DNA of 64,000 nucleotides. Origin: Roseomonas sp. (GTDB lineage Bacteria > Pseudomonadota > Alphaproteobacteria > Acetobacterales > Acetobacteraceae). The stretch is from NCBI GenBank assembly GCA_020249865.1, contig JADCEV010000041.1, forward strand, positions 1 through 64,000, in the 5' to 3' direction. Every line of letters begins with the position of its first letter. Position 1 is the stretch's first letter. The notes under the pieces were generated by a model, which saw only the letters and a program-made list of their open reading frames with translations, searched no databases and had not been told where the DNA came from. Below, piece after piece: positions 43,996 through 53,623 of the stretch. The translations under genes and the position numbers were made by a program.

Positions 43996-45512
43996 CACGC
44001 CGCCATCCCCGCCCCGCCCATCAATAGGCCGAGCGATTCTCGAGTGGCTTGCGAAGTTGGCATGGCAGGCGAAAGCCGGCCCATGAAAATGACGCAAAGC
44101 CGGTCTGAGATTTCCAGCAGCTCATCCAAATCCTGGCTGATCACCAGAACAGCGCTGCCCGCGCGCGCCAGATCCATCAGCGCCTGGCGAATGGTGGAAG
44201 CGGCACCCGCATCCACGCCCCAGCTTGGCTGCGCCACGACCAAAAGGCCGGGGCGACGCGCGATTTCGCGGCCAATGACGAATTTCTGCAAATTCCCGCC
44301 GGATAGCGCGCGGGCTTCCGGATCGGCGGGGCCTTTGCGTACGTCAAAGGCGCGCACGACTTTTCCAACGAAGTCCGTCAGCTTGGCGCGATCCACCAGG
44401 CCATGGCGCAAAAAACCATTCGTGGCATGGCCCGAGAGCAGCGCGTTTTCCGTGAGCCGCATGGCAGGCGCCGCGCCATGGCCAAGCCGTTCTTCCGGCA
44501 CAAAGGCGGCACCACGCCGGCGGCGTTCATTGATGCCGGCAAGGCCAACCGCGACACCATCCATGACAATGGCCGCGTCATGCGGCGCCAATTCTTCGCC
44601 GCTGAGGGCTGCAAAAAGCTCATCCTGGCCATTGCCGGCGACGCCCGCGATGCCCAGAACCTCACCGGCGCGGAGTTCCAGGCTGATCCTGTCCAGCGCA
44701 ATGCCATGCGCGTGAAGCGGCGGGAGTGACAGTGCCGAGACCGCCAGCCGCACCGGGCCTTGCGCTTCAATCACATCATGACGGATGGGCACTACATCAC
44801 CGCCCATCATCATGCGCGCGAGGCTTGCCGCGGTTTCCGCGCGCGGGTCGCAATGCGCCACCACTTGCCCGCCGCGCAGAATGGTCGCGGCTTCGCAAAT
44901 GCGCCGCACTTCTTCCAGTTTGTGGGAAATGTAGAGCACCGAACGCCCCTCGGCGCGCAGCCGGGCGAGCGTCGCAAAAAGCCCCTCGGCTTCCTGAGGG
45001 GTGAGTACGGAAGTGGGTTCATCAAGGATCAGCAGGCTTGGGTCCTGCATCAGGCAGCGCATGATCTCCACGCGCTGGCGTTCACCCACGGAAAGCCGCC
45101 AGACTTCGCGCCTGGGATCAAGCGGCAGGCCATAGGCGCGGCTGGTTTCGGCAAGGCGTTCGGCGATCTCTTCCAAGGCGCCCGCGCCATCAAGCGCGAG
45201 GGCGACATTTTCCGCGACCGTCAGCGCCTCAAACAATGAGAAATGCTGAAACACCATGCCTATGCCCAACGCGCGGGCGGCGCGGGGGCTTTCCACCTGA
45301 ACCGGCGCGCCACGCCAGACCAGCCGGCCCGCATCCGGGCGCAGCAGGCCATAGATGATTTTGACGAGCGTGGATTTGCCGGCGCCATTTTCACCAAGCA
45401 GGGCATGGATTTCGCCCGGCGCCACTTTCAGGTCCACGGCGTTATTGGCCACCAGCGCGCCGAAGCGCTTGGTAATGCCCTCAGCGGCCAAAAGCGGGGG
45501 GGAAGCCTGCAT
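43995..45512 (-). CDS. Double ABC ATPase of the BMP/nucleoside-type importer
   Basis: This 505-residue protein holds two fused ABC domains, as in sugar and nucleoside importers. The first has Walker [13 protein letters not shown], signature [11 protein letters not shown] and Walker [13 protein letters not shown]. The second has a degenerate Walker A ([11 protein letters not shown]) but a normal-looking [16 protein letters not shown], as is usual for the family. It powers uptake by the two permeases downstream. It is the first gene of the four-gene importer operon; translation is coupled to the next gene by the TGATG overlap. Confidence 0.94.
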   Translation of the reverse strand: MQASPPLLAAEGITKRFGALVANNAVDLKVAPGEIHALLGENGAGKSTLVKIIYGLLRPDAGRLVWRGAPVQVESPRAARALGIGMVFQHFSLFEALTVAENVALALDGAGALEEIAERLAETSRAYGLPLDPRREVWRLSVGERQRVEIMRCLMQDPSLLILDEPTSVLTPQEAEGLFATLARLRAEGRSVLYISHKLEEVRRICEAATILRGGQVVAHCDPRAETAASLARMMMGGDVVPIRHDVIEAQGPVRLAVSALSLPPLHAHGIALDRISLELRAGEVLGIAGVAGNGQDELFAALSGEELAPHDAAIVMDGVAVGLAGINERRRRGAAFVPEERLGHGAAPAMRLTENALLSGHATNGFLRHGLVDRAKLTDFVGKVVRAFDVRKGPADPEARALSGGNLQKFVIGREIARRPGLLVVAQPSWGVDAGAASTIRQALMDLARAGSAVLVISQDLDELLEISDRLCVIFMGRLSPAMPTSQATRESLGLLMGGAGMAA

Positions 45513-45577
45513 GACAGGCGTGTAACCTTTTTCGTCTGTCCTGTCGCCGGGGTTGTGCGGCTTCGGCGGGCAGAAAA

Positions 45578-46240
45578 TCAGCCCGGCAAAGCAAAGGCGG
45601 AAAGTTCAGCCCGCAATTCGGGAATGCCCTGCCCGGTTTCGCTGCTGGTCACCATCACCACCGGATGGCCTGCGGTATGGCGCCGGGCGAGACCTTCAAC
45701 CTCGGCCAGGCGCTTGGCCAATTGGGCGGGCGGCACGTCGTCCGCCTTGGTCAGCACGATCTGGAAGGCGACGGCAGCATCATCCAACAGCTTCATCGCA
45801 GCAAGATCGGCGGATTTGGTTTCAATCCGCGCATCCATCAGCAGCAGCACGCGACCAAGATTGGGCCGGCCGCGCAGATATTCGAACATCATGCCCTGCC
45901 AATCGGCCTGCAATTCCTTGGATGCCTTGGCATAGCCGTAGCCCGGCATATCCACGAGTGCCAGCCGATCACCGAGGTTGAAGAAATTGAGCTGGCGCGT
46001 GCGCCCCGGCGTGTTGGAAACCCGCGCCAGAGCATTGCGCCCCGTCAGCGCATTCAGCAGGGATGATTTGCCGACATTGGAACGGCCGCAAAAGGCAATT
46101 TCCGGCAAGCCGGGTGGTGGCACTTGTTCAAGTTTTTGGGCGCCGAAGTAGAAATCACAAGGCCGCGCAAAAAGCAGCCGCCCCGCTTCAAGCAGGGCGG
46201 CGCGGGCTTCTTCATCAGATGTTTCGGCAGCGCCGTTCAT
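45578..46240 (-). CDS. yihA: Ribosome biogenesis GTP-binding protein YihA/YsxC
   Basis: This 220-residue GTPase of the EngB family is needed for late 50S assembly and division. G1 is [17 protein letters not shown]2 region [15 protein letters not shown]3 [12 protein letters not shown] and G4 LTKADD. The N-terminal extension carries [11 protein letters not shown]. The ATG at 46240 lies 22 bases after yidC; the longer track ORF begins within yidC. It ends the rpmH-rnpA-yidD-yidC-yihA block. Confidence 0.95.
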   Translation of the reverse strand: MNGAAETSDEEARAALLEAGRLLFARPCDFYFGAQKLEQVPPPGLPEIAFCGRSNVGKSSLLNALTGRNALARVSNTPGRTRQLNFFNLGDRLALVDMPGYGYAKASKELQADWQGMMFEYLRGRPNLGRVLLLMDARIETKSADLAAMKLLDDAAVAFQIVLTKADDVPPAQLAKRLAEVEGLARRHTAGHPVVMVTSSETGQGIPELRAELSAFALPG

Positions 46241-46262
46241 CACGCAAACCCGGCAATCGGCA

Positions 46263-48053
46263 TCACGCCTTCTTGCCGCCTGCCTTGGCCGCGCGATTGG
46301 CCGCGCGTTCATGGCGCATGATGTAGTATTGCTGGCCGACGGAAAGCGTATTGTTCCAAGCCCAATAGATGATCAGCCCCGCCGGGAAGGATGCCAGCAT
46401 GAAGGTGAAGATCACTGGCATCCAGGCGAAGATTTTCGCCTGAATTGGATCGGGCGGCTGCGGATTGAGCTTCTGCTGCACCCACATGGTCAGGCCCATG
46501 ATCAAAGCCCAGGCCGGCATATGGAGGAAGGTGCTCCAGGCCGCGGGATCAAAGGGCAGCAGGCCAAACAGATTGAACAGATTGGTCGGATCAGGCGCGG
46601 ACAAATCCTTGATCCAGCCAAAGAAGGGCTGGTGGCGCATTTCGATGGTGACGAACAGCACCTTATAGAGCGCGAAGAACACCGGGATCTGGATCAGGAT
46701 GGGCAAGCAGCCGGAGGCAGGATTGACCTTCTCACTCCGGTAAAGCGCCATCATTTCGACCTGCGCCTTTTGCGGATCATCCTTGTAGCGTTCCTTGAGC
46801 TCGGCCATTTTGGGCGCAAGCACCTTCATCTTCGCCATGGATTTATAGGCCTTATTGGCCAGCGGGAAGAAGACGATCTTGATGGCAAGCGTGAAGACCA
46901 GAATGGCAACGCCGAAATTGCCGAAAAGCTGGAATAGCCAATCCAGCGCGTAGAAGAAGGGCTTGGTCAGAAAGTAGAACCAGCCGAAATCAATCGCCTT
47001 GTCGAAATCCCTGATACCAAGGCGTGCGGCGTAATCATCCAGCAGATGCACTTCCTTGGCGCCGGCAAACAGGCGGCTTTTGAAACCATCAGAGGCTCCA
47101 GGCGCGATCTGCTGCGCGGCGGGGGCAGCGATATCCACCTGCCAACGCTCACCAGCCGTTCCGGGGGCTTCGCTGACAAAGCGATAGGCCGCGCGCATCG
47201 GCTGATCCGGCGCGGCGGGCATCAATGCAGCGAGCCAATACTTGTCGGTAATGCCAACCCAGCCGCCGACATCTTCCTGTTCAAAGGCAGGGCCGCGCCG
47301 CTTCTGCGCCTCAGACTTCGCGTCGGAATAGGTTACCTCATTCAAGCGGCCACCGATCACGCCGGTGAAGCCTTCATGCAGGATGAAGAAGCCTTCCACC
47401 TTCGGCGTCACTTCGCGCCGCACCCGCGCCCAGGGCAGCACCGCGACCGTATCGCCGCTGGTATTGCGCATGCGCTGTTCGGCGGAGAACATGTAATTCT
47501 CATCGAGACTTAGCTGGATTTCGAAAACCTGGCCCTGGCCATTATCCCAAGTGAGCGTGACCGGCTTGCCGGGCGCGAGCGGCCCGCCACTGATCTGCCA
47601 ATCCGTATCGCCATCCGGCACGCGGGTACGGCCATCGGCTGCCGTCCAGCCCCATTGCGCGAAATAGGGGGCAGCGGAATCGCGCGGCGCGAAAAGCCGC
47701 ACCGGCGCCGAGCCAGGATCGGTGGTTTCGCGATAGCGCAGCAGCACCAGATCATCGAGCCGCGCACCGCGCAGGTTGAGATTGCCGGAAAGGGTTGCGC
47801 TTTCGATCGGGATGCGACGCGCCGGCGCGCGCGCGGCAGGCGCGGGTTCTTGCGGTGTTGGCGCGGTCAGCACCGGGGTTGCCGGCACGGGCGCGCCGGA
47901 AGCCGCCGGCGCAGGGACGGCCGGGGCGGGCGTGGCCTGCTGCGTGATCGGCGCCGGCGCTTCCGGCGGCATGGTCATGCGCTTATAGACATCGAACAGC
48001 AGCAGAATGCCGATTGAAATCGCAATCGCGGCGAACAGACGCTTCTGATCCAT
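46263..48053 (-). CDS. yidC: Membrane protein insertase YidC
   Basis: This 596-residue inner-membrane insertase works alone or with SecYEG. An N-terminal helix (LFAAIAISIGILLLFDVYKRM) is followed by an Ala/Pro-rich linker and the large periplasmic beta domain. The conserved insertase core lies near the C-terminus (NFGVAILVFTLAIKIVFFPL, GCLPILIQIPVFFALYKVLF, FPAGLIIYWAWNNTLSVGQQ). The lysine-rich tail (AANRAAKAGGKKA) fits ribosome contact. It starts nine bases after yidD. Confidence 0.97.
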   Translation of the reverse strand: MDQKRLFAAIAISIGILLLFDVYKRMTMPPEAPAPITQQATPAPAVPAPAASGAPVPATPVLTAPTPQEPAPAARAPARRIPIESATLSGNLNLRGARLDDLVLLRYRETTDPGSAPVRLFAPRDSAAPYFAQWGWTAADGRTRVPDGDTDWQISGGPLAPGKPVTLTWDNGQGQVFEIQLSLDENYMFSAEQRMRNTSGDTVAVLPWARVRREVTPKVEGFFILHEGFTGVIGGRLNEVTYSDAKSEAQKRRGPAFEQEDVGGWVGITDKYWLAALMPAAPDQPMRAAYRFVSEAPGTAGERWQVDIAAPAAQQIAPGASDGFKSRLFAGAKEVHLLDDYAARLGIRDFDKAIDFGWFYFLTKPFFYALDWLFQLFGNFGVAILVFTLAIKIVFFPLANKAYKSMAKMKVLAPKMAELKERYKDDPQKAQVEMMALYRSEKVNPASGCLPILIQIPVFFALYKVLFVTIEMRHQPFFGWIKDLSAPDPTNLFNLFGLLPFDPAAWSTFLHMPAWALIMGLTMWVQQKLNPQPPDPIQAKIFAWMPVIFTFMLASFPAGLIIYWAWNNTLSVGQQYYIMRHERAANRAAKAGGKKA

Positions 48054-48062
48054 GGCGGGTGC

Positions 48063-48302
48063 TCAGCCTTTGGTGTTTTTGGGGCGGGGAACGGGGTCGT
48101 AGCCGCCAGGGGTCCAGGGGTTGCAGCGCAGAATGCGCCGCGTGGTCAGCCAGGTGCCGCGCGCGGCGCCATGTGTGTCGAGCGCCTCCAGCGCATAATC
48201 ACTGCAGGTCGGGTAATGGCGGCAATGGCTGCCGATAATGCCACGCAGCGTATAGCGATAGGCATGCACGCAGCCCTTGAGCGCAACGGCAGGCAGGCTC
48301 AT
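48063..48302 (-). CDS. yidD: Membrane protein insertion efficiency factor YidD
   Basis: This 79-residue protein helps YidC-dependent insertion. It has the conserved cysteine and aromatic pattern [20 protein letters not shown], then [17 protein letters not shown] near the C-terminus, with an amphipathic N-terminal helix. It overlaps rnpA by ATGA and precedes yidC by nine bases, its classical position. Confidence 0.95.
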   Translation of the reverse strand: MSLPAVALKGCVHAYRYTLRGIIGSHCRHYPTCSDYALEALDTHGAARGTWLTTRRILRCNPWTPGGYDPVPRPKNTKG

Positions 48303-48679
48303 GGCGCCACACCGGCTTGGCGGAGTGCCGCGCGCAAATCCTCAATCAGCAAGGGGAATGGGCGCTCGGCGGTCGCATCACGCCCGATCAGCACCAGATC
48401 CCAGCCGGAAAGCGCCATGCCGGGCAGCGTCAGCCGCGCAGCTTCCTTGAGGCGCCGACGCGCGCGATTGCGGATCACGGCATTGCCGATTTTCTTCGTC
48501 ACGGTGAAGCCAAGCCTGAGCGAGGGTTCCGGCACGGCAAGCGCCTGCAGCACCAGCCCGGGCCTTGCGGCGCGTTTGCCCCGCGCCGCAGCGCGCAGAA
48601 ATTCCCGCCGTTTCTTGAGCCTTGCGAGCCCGGGTGTCGCGGGCGGCAGCGAAGCGGCGCAGGGTTCAAGCCGCTCCAT
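48299..48679 (-). CDS. rnpA: Ribonuclease P protein component
   Basis: This 126-residue basic protein supports the RNase P ribozyme in tRNA 5' maturation. It has [46 protein letters not shown] (the RNR signature) and a C-terminal [14 protein letters not shown]. The start at 48679 is preceded by a GTG that could also be used; the track ORF extends into rpmH. It follows rpmH by 25 bases and overlaps yidD. Confidence 0.95.
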   Translation of the reverse strand: MERLEPCAASLPPATPGLARLKKRREFLRAAARGKRAARPGLVLQALAVPEPSLRLGFTVTKKIGNAVIRNRARRRLKEAARLTLPGMALSGWDLVLIGRDATAERPFPLLIEDLRAALRQAGVAP

Positions 48680-48704
48680 CACGCCACCCCGCGCGAGGCT
48701 CTGA

Positions 48705-48839
48705 TCAGGCGGAAAGACGCTTGCGGCCCTTGGCGCGGCGATTGGCCAGCACCTTGCGGCCGCCCACGGTCGAAAGACGGGAGCGAAAGCCATGGCGACG
48801 CTTCCGGACGAGCTTGGAGGGCTGATAGGTACGCTTCAC
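48705..48839 (-). CDS. rpmH: 50S ribosomal protein L34, GTG start
   Basis: This 44-residue ribosomal protein has the invariant [20 protein letters not shown] and ends [11 protein letters not shown]. The start is a GTG at 48839 with a strong GGGAGAAG upstream; the track's 64-residue form wrongly extends into the leader. It is the first gene of the rpmH-rnpA-yidD-yidC-yihA block and has a clear promoter about 90-120 bases upstream. Confidence 0.97.
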   Translation of the reverse strand: MKRTYQPSKLVRKRRHGFRSRLSTVGGRKVLANRRAKGRKRLSA

Positions 48840-48927
48840 GATACTTCTCCCAGGGGGTCGTAGCCATAAGGCAAAGAAAGAGCGCCGGCGGCGGGCCATT
48901 GGCTGGCCGCCCCGGCGGGATGGCGCT

Positions 48928-48957
48928 CGTATAGGGAGAGCAGGCGCATTCCGTCAA
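48928..48957 (-). promoter_or_regulatory. Sigma70-type promoter of rpmH
   Basis: On the minus strand, TTGACG (48957-48952) and TATACG (48933-48928) are separated by 18 bases, both one or two mismatches from consensus. It would give a leader of about 80 bases before the rpmH GTG. The 224-base gap to the plus-strand amidohydrolase gene contains no other feature I can support. Confidence 0.65.
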
Positions 48958-49063
48958 CCATAAGCGGGGCCAAAAGCGATTGACGCTGGCGGAAACCGGC
49001 CCGCATCATCCCTGGAATGGCTCGGGCGCGGTGGGCTCTGCCGCGCCGAAGGGGAGGATGGGC

Positions 49064-50284
49064 ATGGCTGAAGCGCCCTATGACACGGTTTTGCAGAATT
49101 TCCGCCTGGCCGATGGCGGGCCGCCCGGGCGGCGCCTGGCGCTGAAGGATGGGCGGATTGCGGCCATCCTGCCCGCCGAGGCGCCGCTGCCCCCAGCCGG
49201 GCAGGTGCTGGATTTGGGTGGGGATTTGCTGCTGCCGGGCCTGGTGGATGGCCATATGCATCTGGATAAGACCCTATTCGGCCTGCCCTGGACACCCCAT
49301 GCCGCCGAGCCCTTCCGCATGAGCCGGATCGCGACCGATGCGAAGCTGCTGCCTTCCCTGCCCCTGGATACGGCAGCGCGGGCCGGCGCGCTGATCCGGC
49401 GCTGTGTTGCCAATGGCACGGCGCATATCCGCACCCATGCCGATATCACGCCCGCCTTTGGCCTTTCCGCGCTGGAAGGCGTGCTGGCGGCGCGGGAGGC
49501 GCATCAAGGCGCCGCCACCGTGCAGATAGTGGCCTTCCCCCAGGCCGGTGTCATGCGCGCCGGGGGGAAGCCCGTGCTTGATCTTCTGGATGCCGCGATT
49601 GGCGCCGGTGCGGAACTGGTGGGCGGCATTGACCCCTGTGAGGTGGATCGCGACCCGCGCGGGCAATTGGATGGCATTTTCGCCATTGCGGAAAAGCGCG
49701 GCGTTGGCGTGGATATCCATTTGCATGAACCAGGCGAGCTTGGCCTGTTCAGCCTGCTTGAAATCTGCGCCCGTGTGCGCGCGCATGGCATGGCGGGCCG
49801 GGCCACAATCAGCCATGGGTTCTGCCTGGGTGGCATTGCGGAATCAAAACAGAAAGCGGCCGCCGAGATGATGGCATCTTGTGGCGTTGCTTTGGTGACG
49901 CATGGTGCCGGCAGTGCGACCATGCCGCCGCTTATGCTGCTGCGCCGCGCCGGTGTGCGTATTTTTTGTGGCAATGATGATGTGCGCGATACCTGGAGCC
50001 CCTATGGCAATGCCGATATGCTTGAACGCGCTTCCGTGATCGGCTGGCGGGAGGATTTGCGCCATGATCCGTTGATCCTGGAATTATTCAGCATGGTGTC
50101 TTCCGAAGGCGCGGCGGCGCTGGGTATTGCGGAATATGGCATCGCGCCCGGCAATCCGGCGCATTTCTTCAGCATTGGTGCCGAGAATATCCCGGATGCG
50201 ATTGGCGCACATCCGCCGCGCCGGCGCGTCTTTCACGCGGGGCGCCTGGTGGCGGCGGGCGGGCAATGGGGGAACGCGGCATGA
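49064..50284 (+). CDS. Cytosine deaminase-like amidohydrolase
   Basis: This 406-residue TIM-barrel metalloenzyme belongs to the cytosine deaminase/N-isopropylammelide amidohydrolase group. The metal ligands are visible: VDGHMHLDKTLFG, IHLHEPGELG, TISHGFCLGG and FCGNDDVRDTWSPYGNAD. It would hydrolyse an amidine, aminopyrimidine or cyclic amide in the cytoplasm. The second ATG (49064) sits six bases after GGGGAGG and is preferred over the one at 49058. It overlaps the GMC oxidoreductase gene by ATGA, so the two likely act in one pathway. Substrate unknown. Confidence 0.87.
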   Translation: MAEAPYDTVLQNFRLADGGPPGRRLALKDGRIAAILPAEAPLPPAGQVLDLGGDLLLPGLVDGHMHLDKTLFGLPWTPHAAEPFRMSRIATDAKLLPSLPLDTAARAGALIRRCVANGTAHIRTHADITPAFGLSALEGVLAAREAHQGAATVQIVAFPQAGVMRAGGKPVLDLLDAAIGAGAELVGGIDPCEVDRDPRGQLDGIFAIAEKRGVGVDIHLHEPGELGLFSLLEICARVRAHGMAGRATISHGFCLGGIAESKQKAAAEMMASCGVALVTHGAGSATMPPLMLLRRAGVRIFCGNDDVRDTWSPYGNADMLERASVIGWREDLRHDPLILELFSMVSSEGAAALGIAEYGIAPGNPAHFFSIGAENIPDAIGAHPPRRRVFHAGRLVAAGGQWGNAA

Positions 50285-51906
50285 CCGAAGAAGCGGGGGT
50301 ATTCGATTTTATTGTCTCGGGTGCCGGTTCTGCTGGTGCGGCGGTGGCGGCGCGGCTTTCGGAGGATGGGCGTTATTCGGTATGCCTGCTGGAAGCCGGG
50401 CCACCGGATCGCAACCCTTGGATTCACATTCCGCTTGGTTTTGCGAAAGTCTATGCCAATCCGGCGATCAATTGGTGCTTCGAAAGCCAGCCGCAGAAGC
50501 AATTGAATGATCGCAAATTCTTTGTGCCGCGCGGGAAGACCCTAGGTGGAACAAGTTCCATCAATGGCATGGTCTATATGCGCGGCAATCCGCGCGATTA
50601 TGATTCCTGGCGCCAGCGGGGCTGCACGGGTTGGGATTACGATTCTGTGCTGCCCTTCTTCAAAAAAAGTGAAAACCAGACGCGCGGCGCGGATGAATTC
50701 CATGGTGTTGGTGGGCCGGTCACGGTTTCAGACCATGTGGCCACCACGGAATTGACGGAGGCTATGATCAGCGCCGCCGAACAGGCCGGCATACCGCGCA
50801 ACCGGGATTTCAATGGCAAGGTTCAGGAAGGCACCGGGTATTATCAATCCACCACGGGCGCCAATCGGCGCTGGAGCACCGCGCGCGCTTATCTGGTGCC
50901 CGCGAAGGGCCGCGCCAATCTGGATATTCGCACCAATGCCCATGCGACGCGCGTGGTGATCGAAAATGGACGGGCGATCGGCGTTGAGTATCGCGACCCG
51001 GGCGGGCTTAAGCGCGTCCGCGCGCGGCGGGAAGTGATTGTCTCGGGCGGGGCTTATGGGTCCCCGCAATTGTTGCAATTGTCAGGGCTGGGGCCGGCGG
51101 AGCATTTGCAGGCCATGGGCATTCCGGTGCTGCGCGATATGCCGGCGGTGGGCGCCAATCTGCATGATCATTTCTGCGTCTATCTGATGTGGCGCTGCGC
51201 GAAGCCCCTCACCTTCAATGATCTCGAAAAAAGCTGGCCGCGCAAGATTGCCGCTGCCCTGCAATATGGCTTGTTTCGCAGTGGGCCCATGGCAGTGAAT
51301 GCGGTGCGCACGGGGCTTTTTACGCGGTCTGATCCCAGGCTGGAGCAGCCCGATTTGCAGATCAATCTGCTGGAATGGAGCACGCTGGAGCGCAACAAAA
51401 AGGGTGTCATTCCGCATCCTTTTTCGGGCTTCACGCTAAGCCCGGTGCATCTGGCGCCCGAAGGGCGCGGCACGGTCAGGCTGGCAAGCCCTGATCCCTT
51501 CGCAGCACCGGCGATTACCTTCGGTTTTCTCGCGACCGATTATGATATGCGTGCGATGATGAATGGCATCAAGCTGGTGCGGCGCCTGGTGGAACAACCA
51601 GCATTGAAACCCTTTGCGCTTGGGGAATTGGTGCCGGGCAATGCCATGGAAAGTGAAGCCGATATGGAACGCTTCGTGCGCGAAACCGGTACGACAAATC
51701 ACCACCCATCCAGCAGCTGCGCCATGGGTATTGGCAGCAATAGCGTGGTGGACCCGCAGCTTCGCGTACACGGCGTGGCGGGGTTGCGCGTGGCGGATGC
51801 TTCCATCATGCCATCCGTGGTGGCGGGCAATACCAATGCGCCTTCCATCATGATTGGCGAGAAAGCAGCGGCGATGATTCTGGAAGATGCGCGGGCAGCA
51901 GCCTGA
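50281..51906 (+). CDS. GMC family FAD-dependent oxidoreductase
   Basis: This 541-residue flavoprotein belongs to the glucose-methanol-choline oxidoreductases, near choline dehydrogenase and alkanol dehydrogenases. The FAD-binding loop is [20 protein letters not shown]; signature 1 is [20 protein letters not shown]; signature 2 lies at [17 protein letters not shown]. The C-terminal active-site region has [12 protein letters not shown] and [14 protein letters not shown]. It oxidises an alcohol to an aldehyde. The start at 50281 overlaps the amidohydrolase stop; the track start is five codons upstream. The substrate alcohol is unknown. Confidence 0.92.
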   Translation: MTEEAGVFDFIVSGAGSAGAAVAARLSEDGRYSVCLLEAGPPDRNPWIHIPLGFAKVYANPAINWCFESQPQKQLNDRKFFVPRGKTLGGTSSINGMVYMRGNPRDYDSWRQRGCTGWDYDSVLPFFKKSENQTRGADEFHGVGGPVTVSDHVATTELTEAMISAAEQAGIPRNRDFNGKVQEGTGYYQSTTGANRRWSTARAYLVPAKGRANLDIRTNAHATRVVIENGRAIGVEYRDPGGLKRVRARREVIVSGGAYGSPQLLQLSGLGPAEHLQAMGIPVLRDMPAVGANLHDHFCVYLMWRCAKPLTFNDLEKSWPRKIAAALQYGLFRSGPMAVNAVRTGLFTRSDPRLEQPDLQINLLEWSTLERNKKGVIPHPFSGFTLSPVHLAPEGRGTVRLASPDPFAAPAITFGFLATDYDMRAMMNGIKLVRRLVEQPALKPFALGELVPGNAMESEADMERFVRETGTTNHHPSSSCAMGIGSNSVVDPQLRVHGVAGLRVADASIMPSVVAGNTNAPSIMIGEKAAAMILEDARAAA

Positions 51907-51916
51907 AAGGACGGAT

Positions 51917-52303
51917 ATGATTTCCCTGCTTGGCACCTGGCAATTGCTGCGCGTGCGCGCCACCGATGCGGCGGGCCAACCGCTGGAAGATCATCAATAT
52001 GGGCCGGAGCCAACCGGCATTGTACAATTTGGCCCGAAGCGCATGCAGGCTGCCACGGGTGATGGCCGGGCGGTACTGCCGCCTAGCGTGAAGCGCTTCT
52101 GGTCCGCCTATACGGGCAATTACACCTTCGATGGTCAAACGCTGATCACGCGCGTTGATGACAGCAATCTGGCCGAGCGGATTGGTGGCGATCAGGTCCG
52201 CCAGGTGCGCGCGGAAGGTGCTGGCGTTTGGCTGAAGCCGCCACCACGCATCGTGGATGGCGCCATGCAGCAGTTGGAATTGTATTGGGAGAGGATCGGC
52301 TGA
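51917..52303 (+). CDS. Lipocalin-like domain protein
   Basis: This 128-residue protein begins [20 protein letters not shown] and has [18 protein letters not shown] and [16 protein letters not shown], the strand pattern of small lipocalin-like barrels (LGTWxL start). No signal peptide is present, so it is cytoplasmic. The ATG at 51917 has AAAGGA upstream. It follows the GMC oxidoreductase by ten bases and is probably the third gene of that operon; it may bind or act on the same small molecule. The enzyme role, if any, is unknown. Confidence 0.77.
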   Translation: MISLLGTWQLLRVRATDAAGQPLEDHQYGPEPTGIVQFGPKRMQAATGDGRAVLPPSVKRFWSAYTGNYTFDGQTLITRVDDSNLAERIGGDQVRQVRAEGAGVWLKPPPRIVDGAMQQLELYWERIG

Positions 52304-52324
52304 AGCTGCCGCTTTCTTGCCGGT

Positions 52325-53545
52325 TTACGCAAAAGCCTGCTGGCGGCGGTTGAGCCGCCACATCAGCCAAAGCGCAATGGATAGATTGACCAGATTCCAA
52401 GCAATGCCGTTCAGCATCGCCGCCGTATAGCCGCCGGTTGCATCAAACAGCGCCCCCGCCATCCAGCCGCCCACCGCCATGCCGACCATGGTGGAAGACA
52501 GCGCCATGCCAACGCGGCTGCCGGCTTCTGATGGAGGGAAATTCTCACGCACGATCATGGCATAGCAAGGCACCAGCCCGCCCTGGAACAGGCCGAACAT
52601 GAAGGACACCAGGAACAGCGCCGCCAGCCCATCAGAGGGCAGGAACATCAGCAGTGCCACACCTTGCAACAAGGAAGCGAGCACGAGCGTTCTGACGCCA
52701 CCAATACGATCCATGATAAAGCCAAATATGAGGCGAGAAGCGATGCCGCTGGCGAGCATGACGGAGAGCATTTGCGCGCCGCGCGCTGCGCCGAAACCAA
52801 GGTCCACGCAATAGGCAACGATATGCACCTGCGGCATGGCCATGGCGATGCAGCAGGTGATGCCGGCCAGGATGATCAGGGTCTGCAGGACATTCGGCGG
52901 AAGCCCGAGCGCCATGGGGTTGCGCGGCGCAATGATGCCAGGCGCGGCTGGCGCTGGCATGGGCGCACGGGTGCGCAGCAAAAGCGCGAGTGGCACCAGG
53001 GTGATGAAACTTGCTATGCCCATGATCAGATGCGCCTGACGCCAGCCAATGGTAGAAATGCCCCATTGCAGCAAAGTGGGCCAAAAAGCGCCGGCAAAGT
53101 AATTGCCGGAAGCTGCCAGTGCCATGGCAATACCGCGGCGCTTTTCAAACCAAAGCGAGACATCGGCGATCAGGGGGCTGAATACCGCCGCCGCGCCAAA
53201 GCAACTGAACAACACGCCATAGGCAAGACCGAAGGTGAAAAGGCTCGGTGCGAAATAGGTCGCGATGCCGCCAAGCCCAATGGAAGTCGCGCCAATCAGC
53301 ACCGGCACCATAACGCCGAAGCGGTCCGATAGCTTGCCCATCAGCACGCCACCCACCACGAAGCCCACCATGGTCATGGTGTAAGGCAGCGCAGCACCGG
53401 CGCGGAGCGTGCCGAATTCCGCTTGCACCGCGGGCAGCACCACCACCACTGTCCACATCGGCGCGCTGCCGATCATGCTGATCAGCAAAGCAATCGCCAA
53501 ACGTGTCCAGGCAGCGCGGCCATCCAAGCGGCTGTCACGCATCAT
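52325..53545 (-). CDS. MFS transporter
   Basis: This 406-residue permease has twelve predicted helices and the loop signature VLMGKLSDRFGVMVPVLIGA between helices 2 and 3. The second half repeats a similar motif (RLIFGFIMDRIGGVRTLVLA). The overall pattern resembles the monocarboxylate/oxalate-formate (OFA-like) branch. It lies downstream of an amidohydrolase on the same strand with a 78-base gap and may import its substrate. The ATG at 53545 or the adjacent one could be the start; neither has a strong ribosome site. Confidence 0.9.
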   Translation of the reverse strand: MMRDSRLDGRAAWTRLAIALLISMIGSAPMWTVVVVLPAVQAEFGTLRAGAALPYTMTMVGFVVGGVLMGKLSDRFGVMVPVLIGATSIGLGGIATYFAPSLFTFGLAYGVLFSCFGAAAVFSPLIADVSLWFEKRRGIAMALAASGNYFAGAFWPTLLQWGISTIGWRQAHLIMGIASFITLVPLALLLRTRAPMPAPAAPGIIAPRNPMALGLPPNVLQTLIILAGITCCIAMAMPQVHIVAYCVDLGFGAARGAQMLSVMLASGIASRLIFGFIMDRIGGVRTLVLASLLQGVALLMFLPSDGLAALFLVSFMFGLFQGGLVPCYAMIVRENFPPSEAGSRVGMALSSTMVGMAVGGWMAGALFDATGGYTAAMLNGIAWNLVNLSIALWLMWRLNRRQQAFA

Positions 53546-53623
53546 GATGGCGTTGCTTCATTCTGGGTTTCCTCGCCCGGCATTTGGCTCAGGCTGGCAG
53601 TTTTATACGTGCCGCGCCAGAGG

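Noticed and set aside
42155-44715. Long plus-strand ORFs (42155..42883, 43180..44715) across the importer genes
   Set aside because: They are antisense to strongly recognisable permease and ATPase genes; their translations are His/Arg/Gln-rich shadow protein typical of GC-rich antisense frames.
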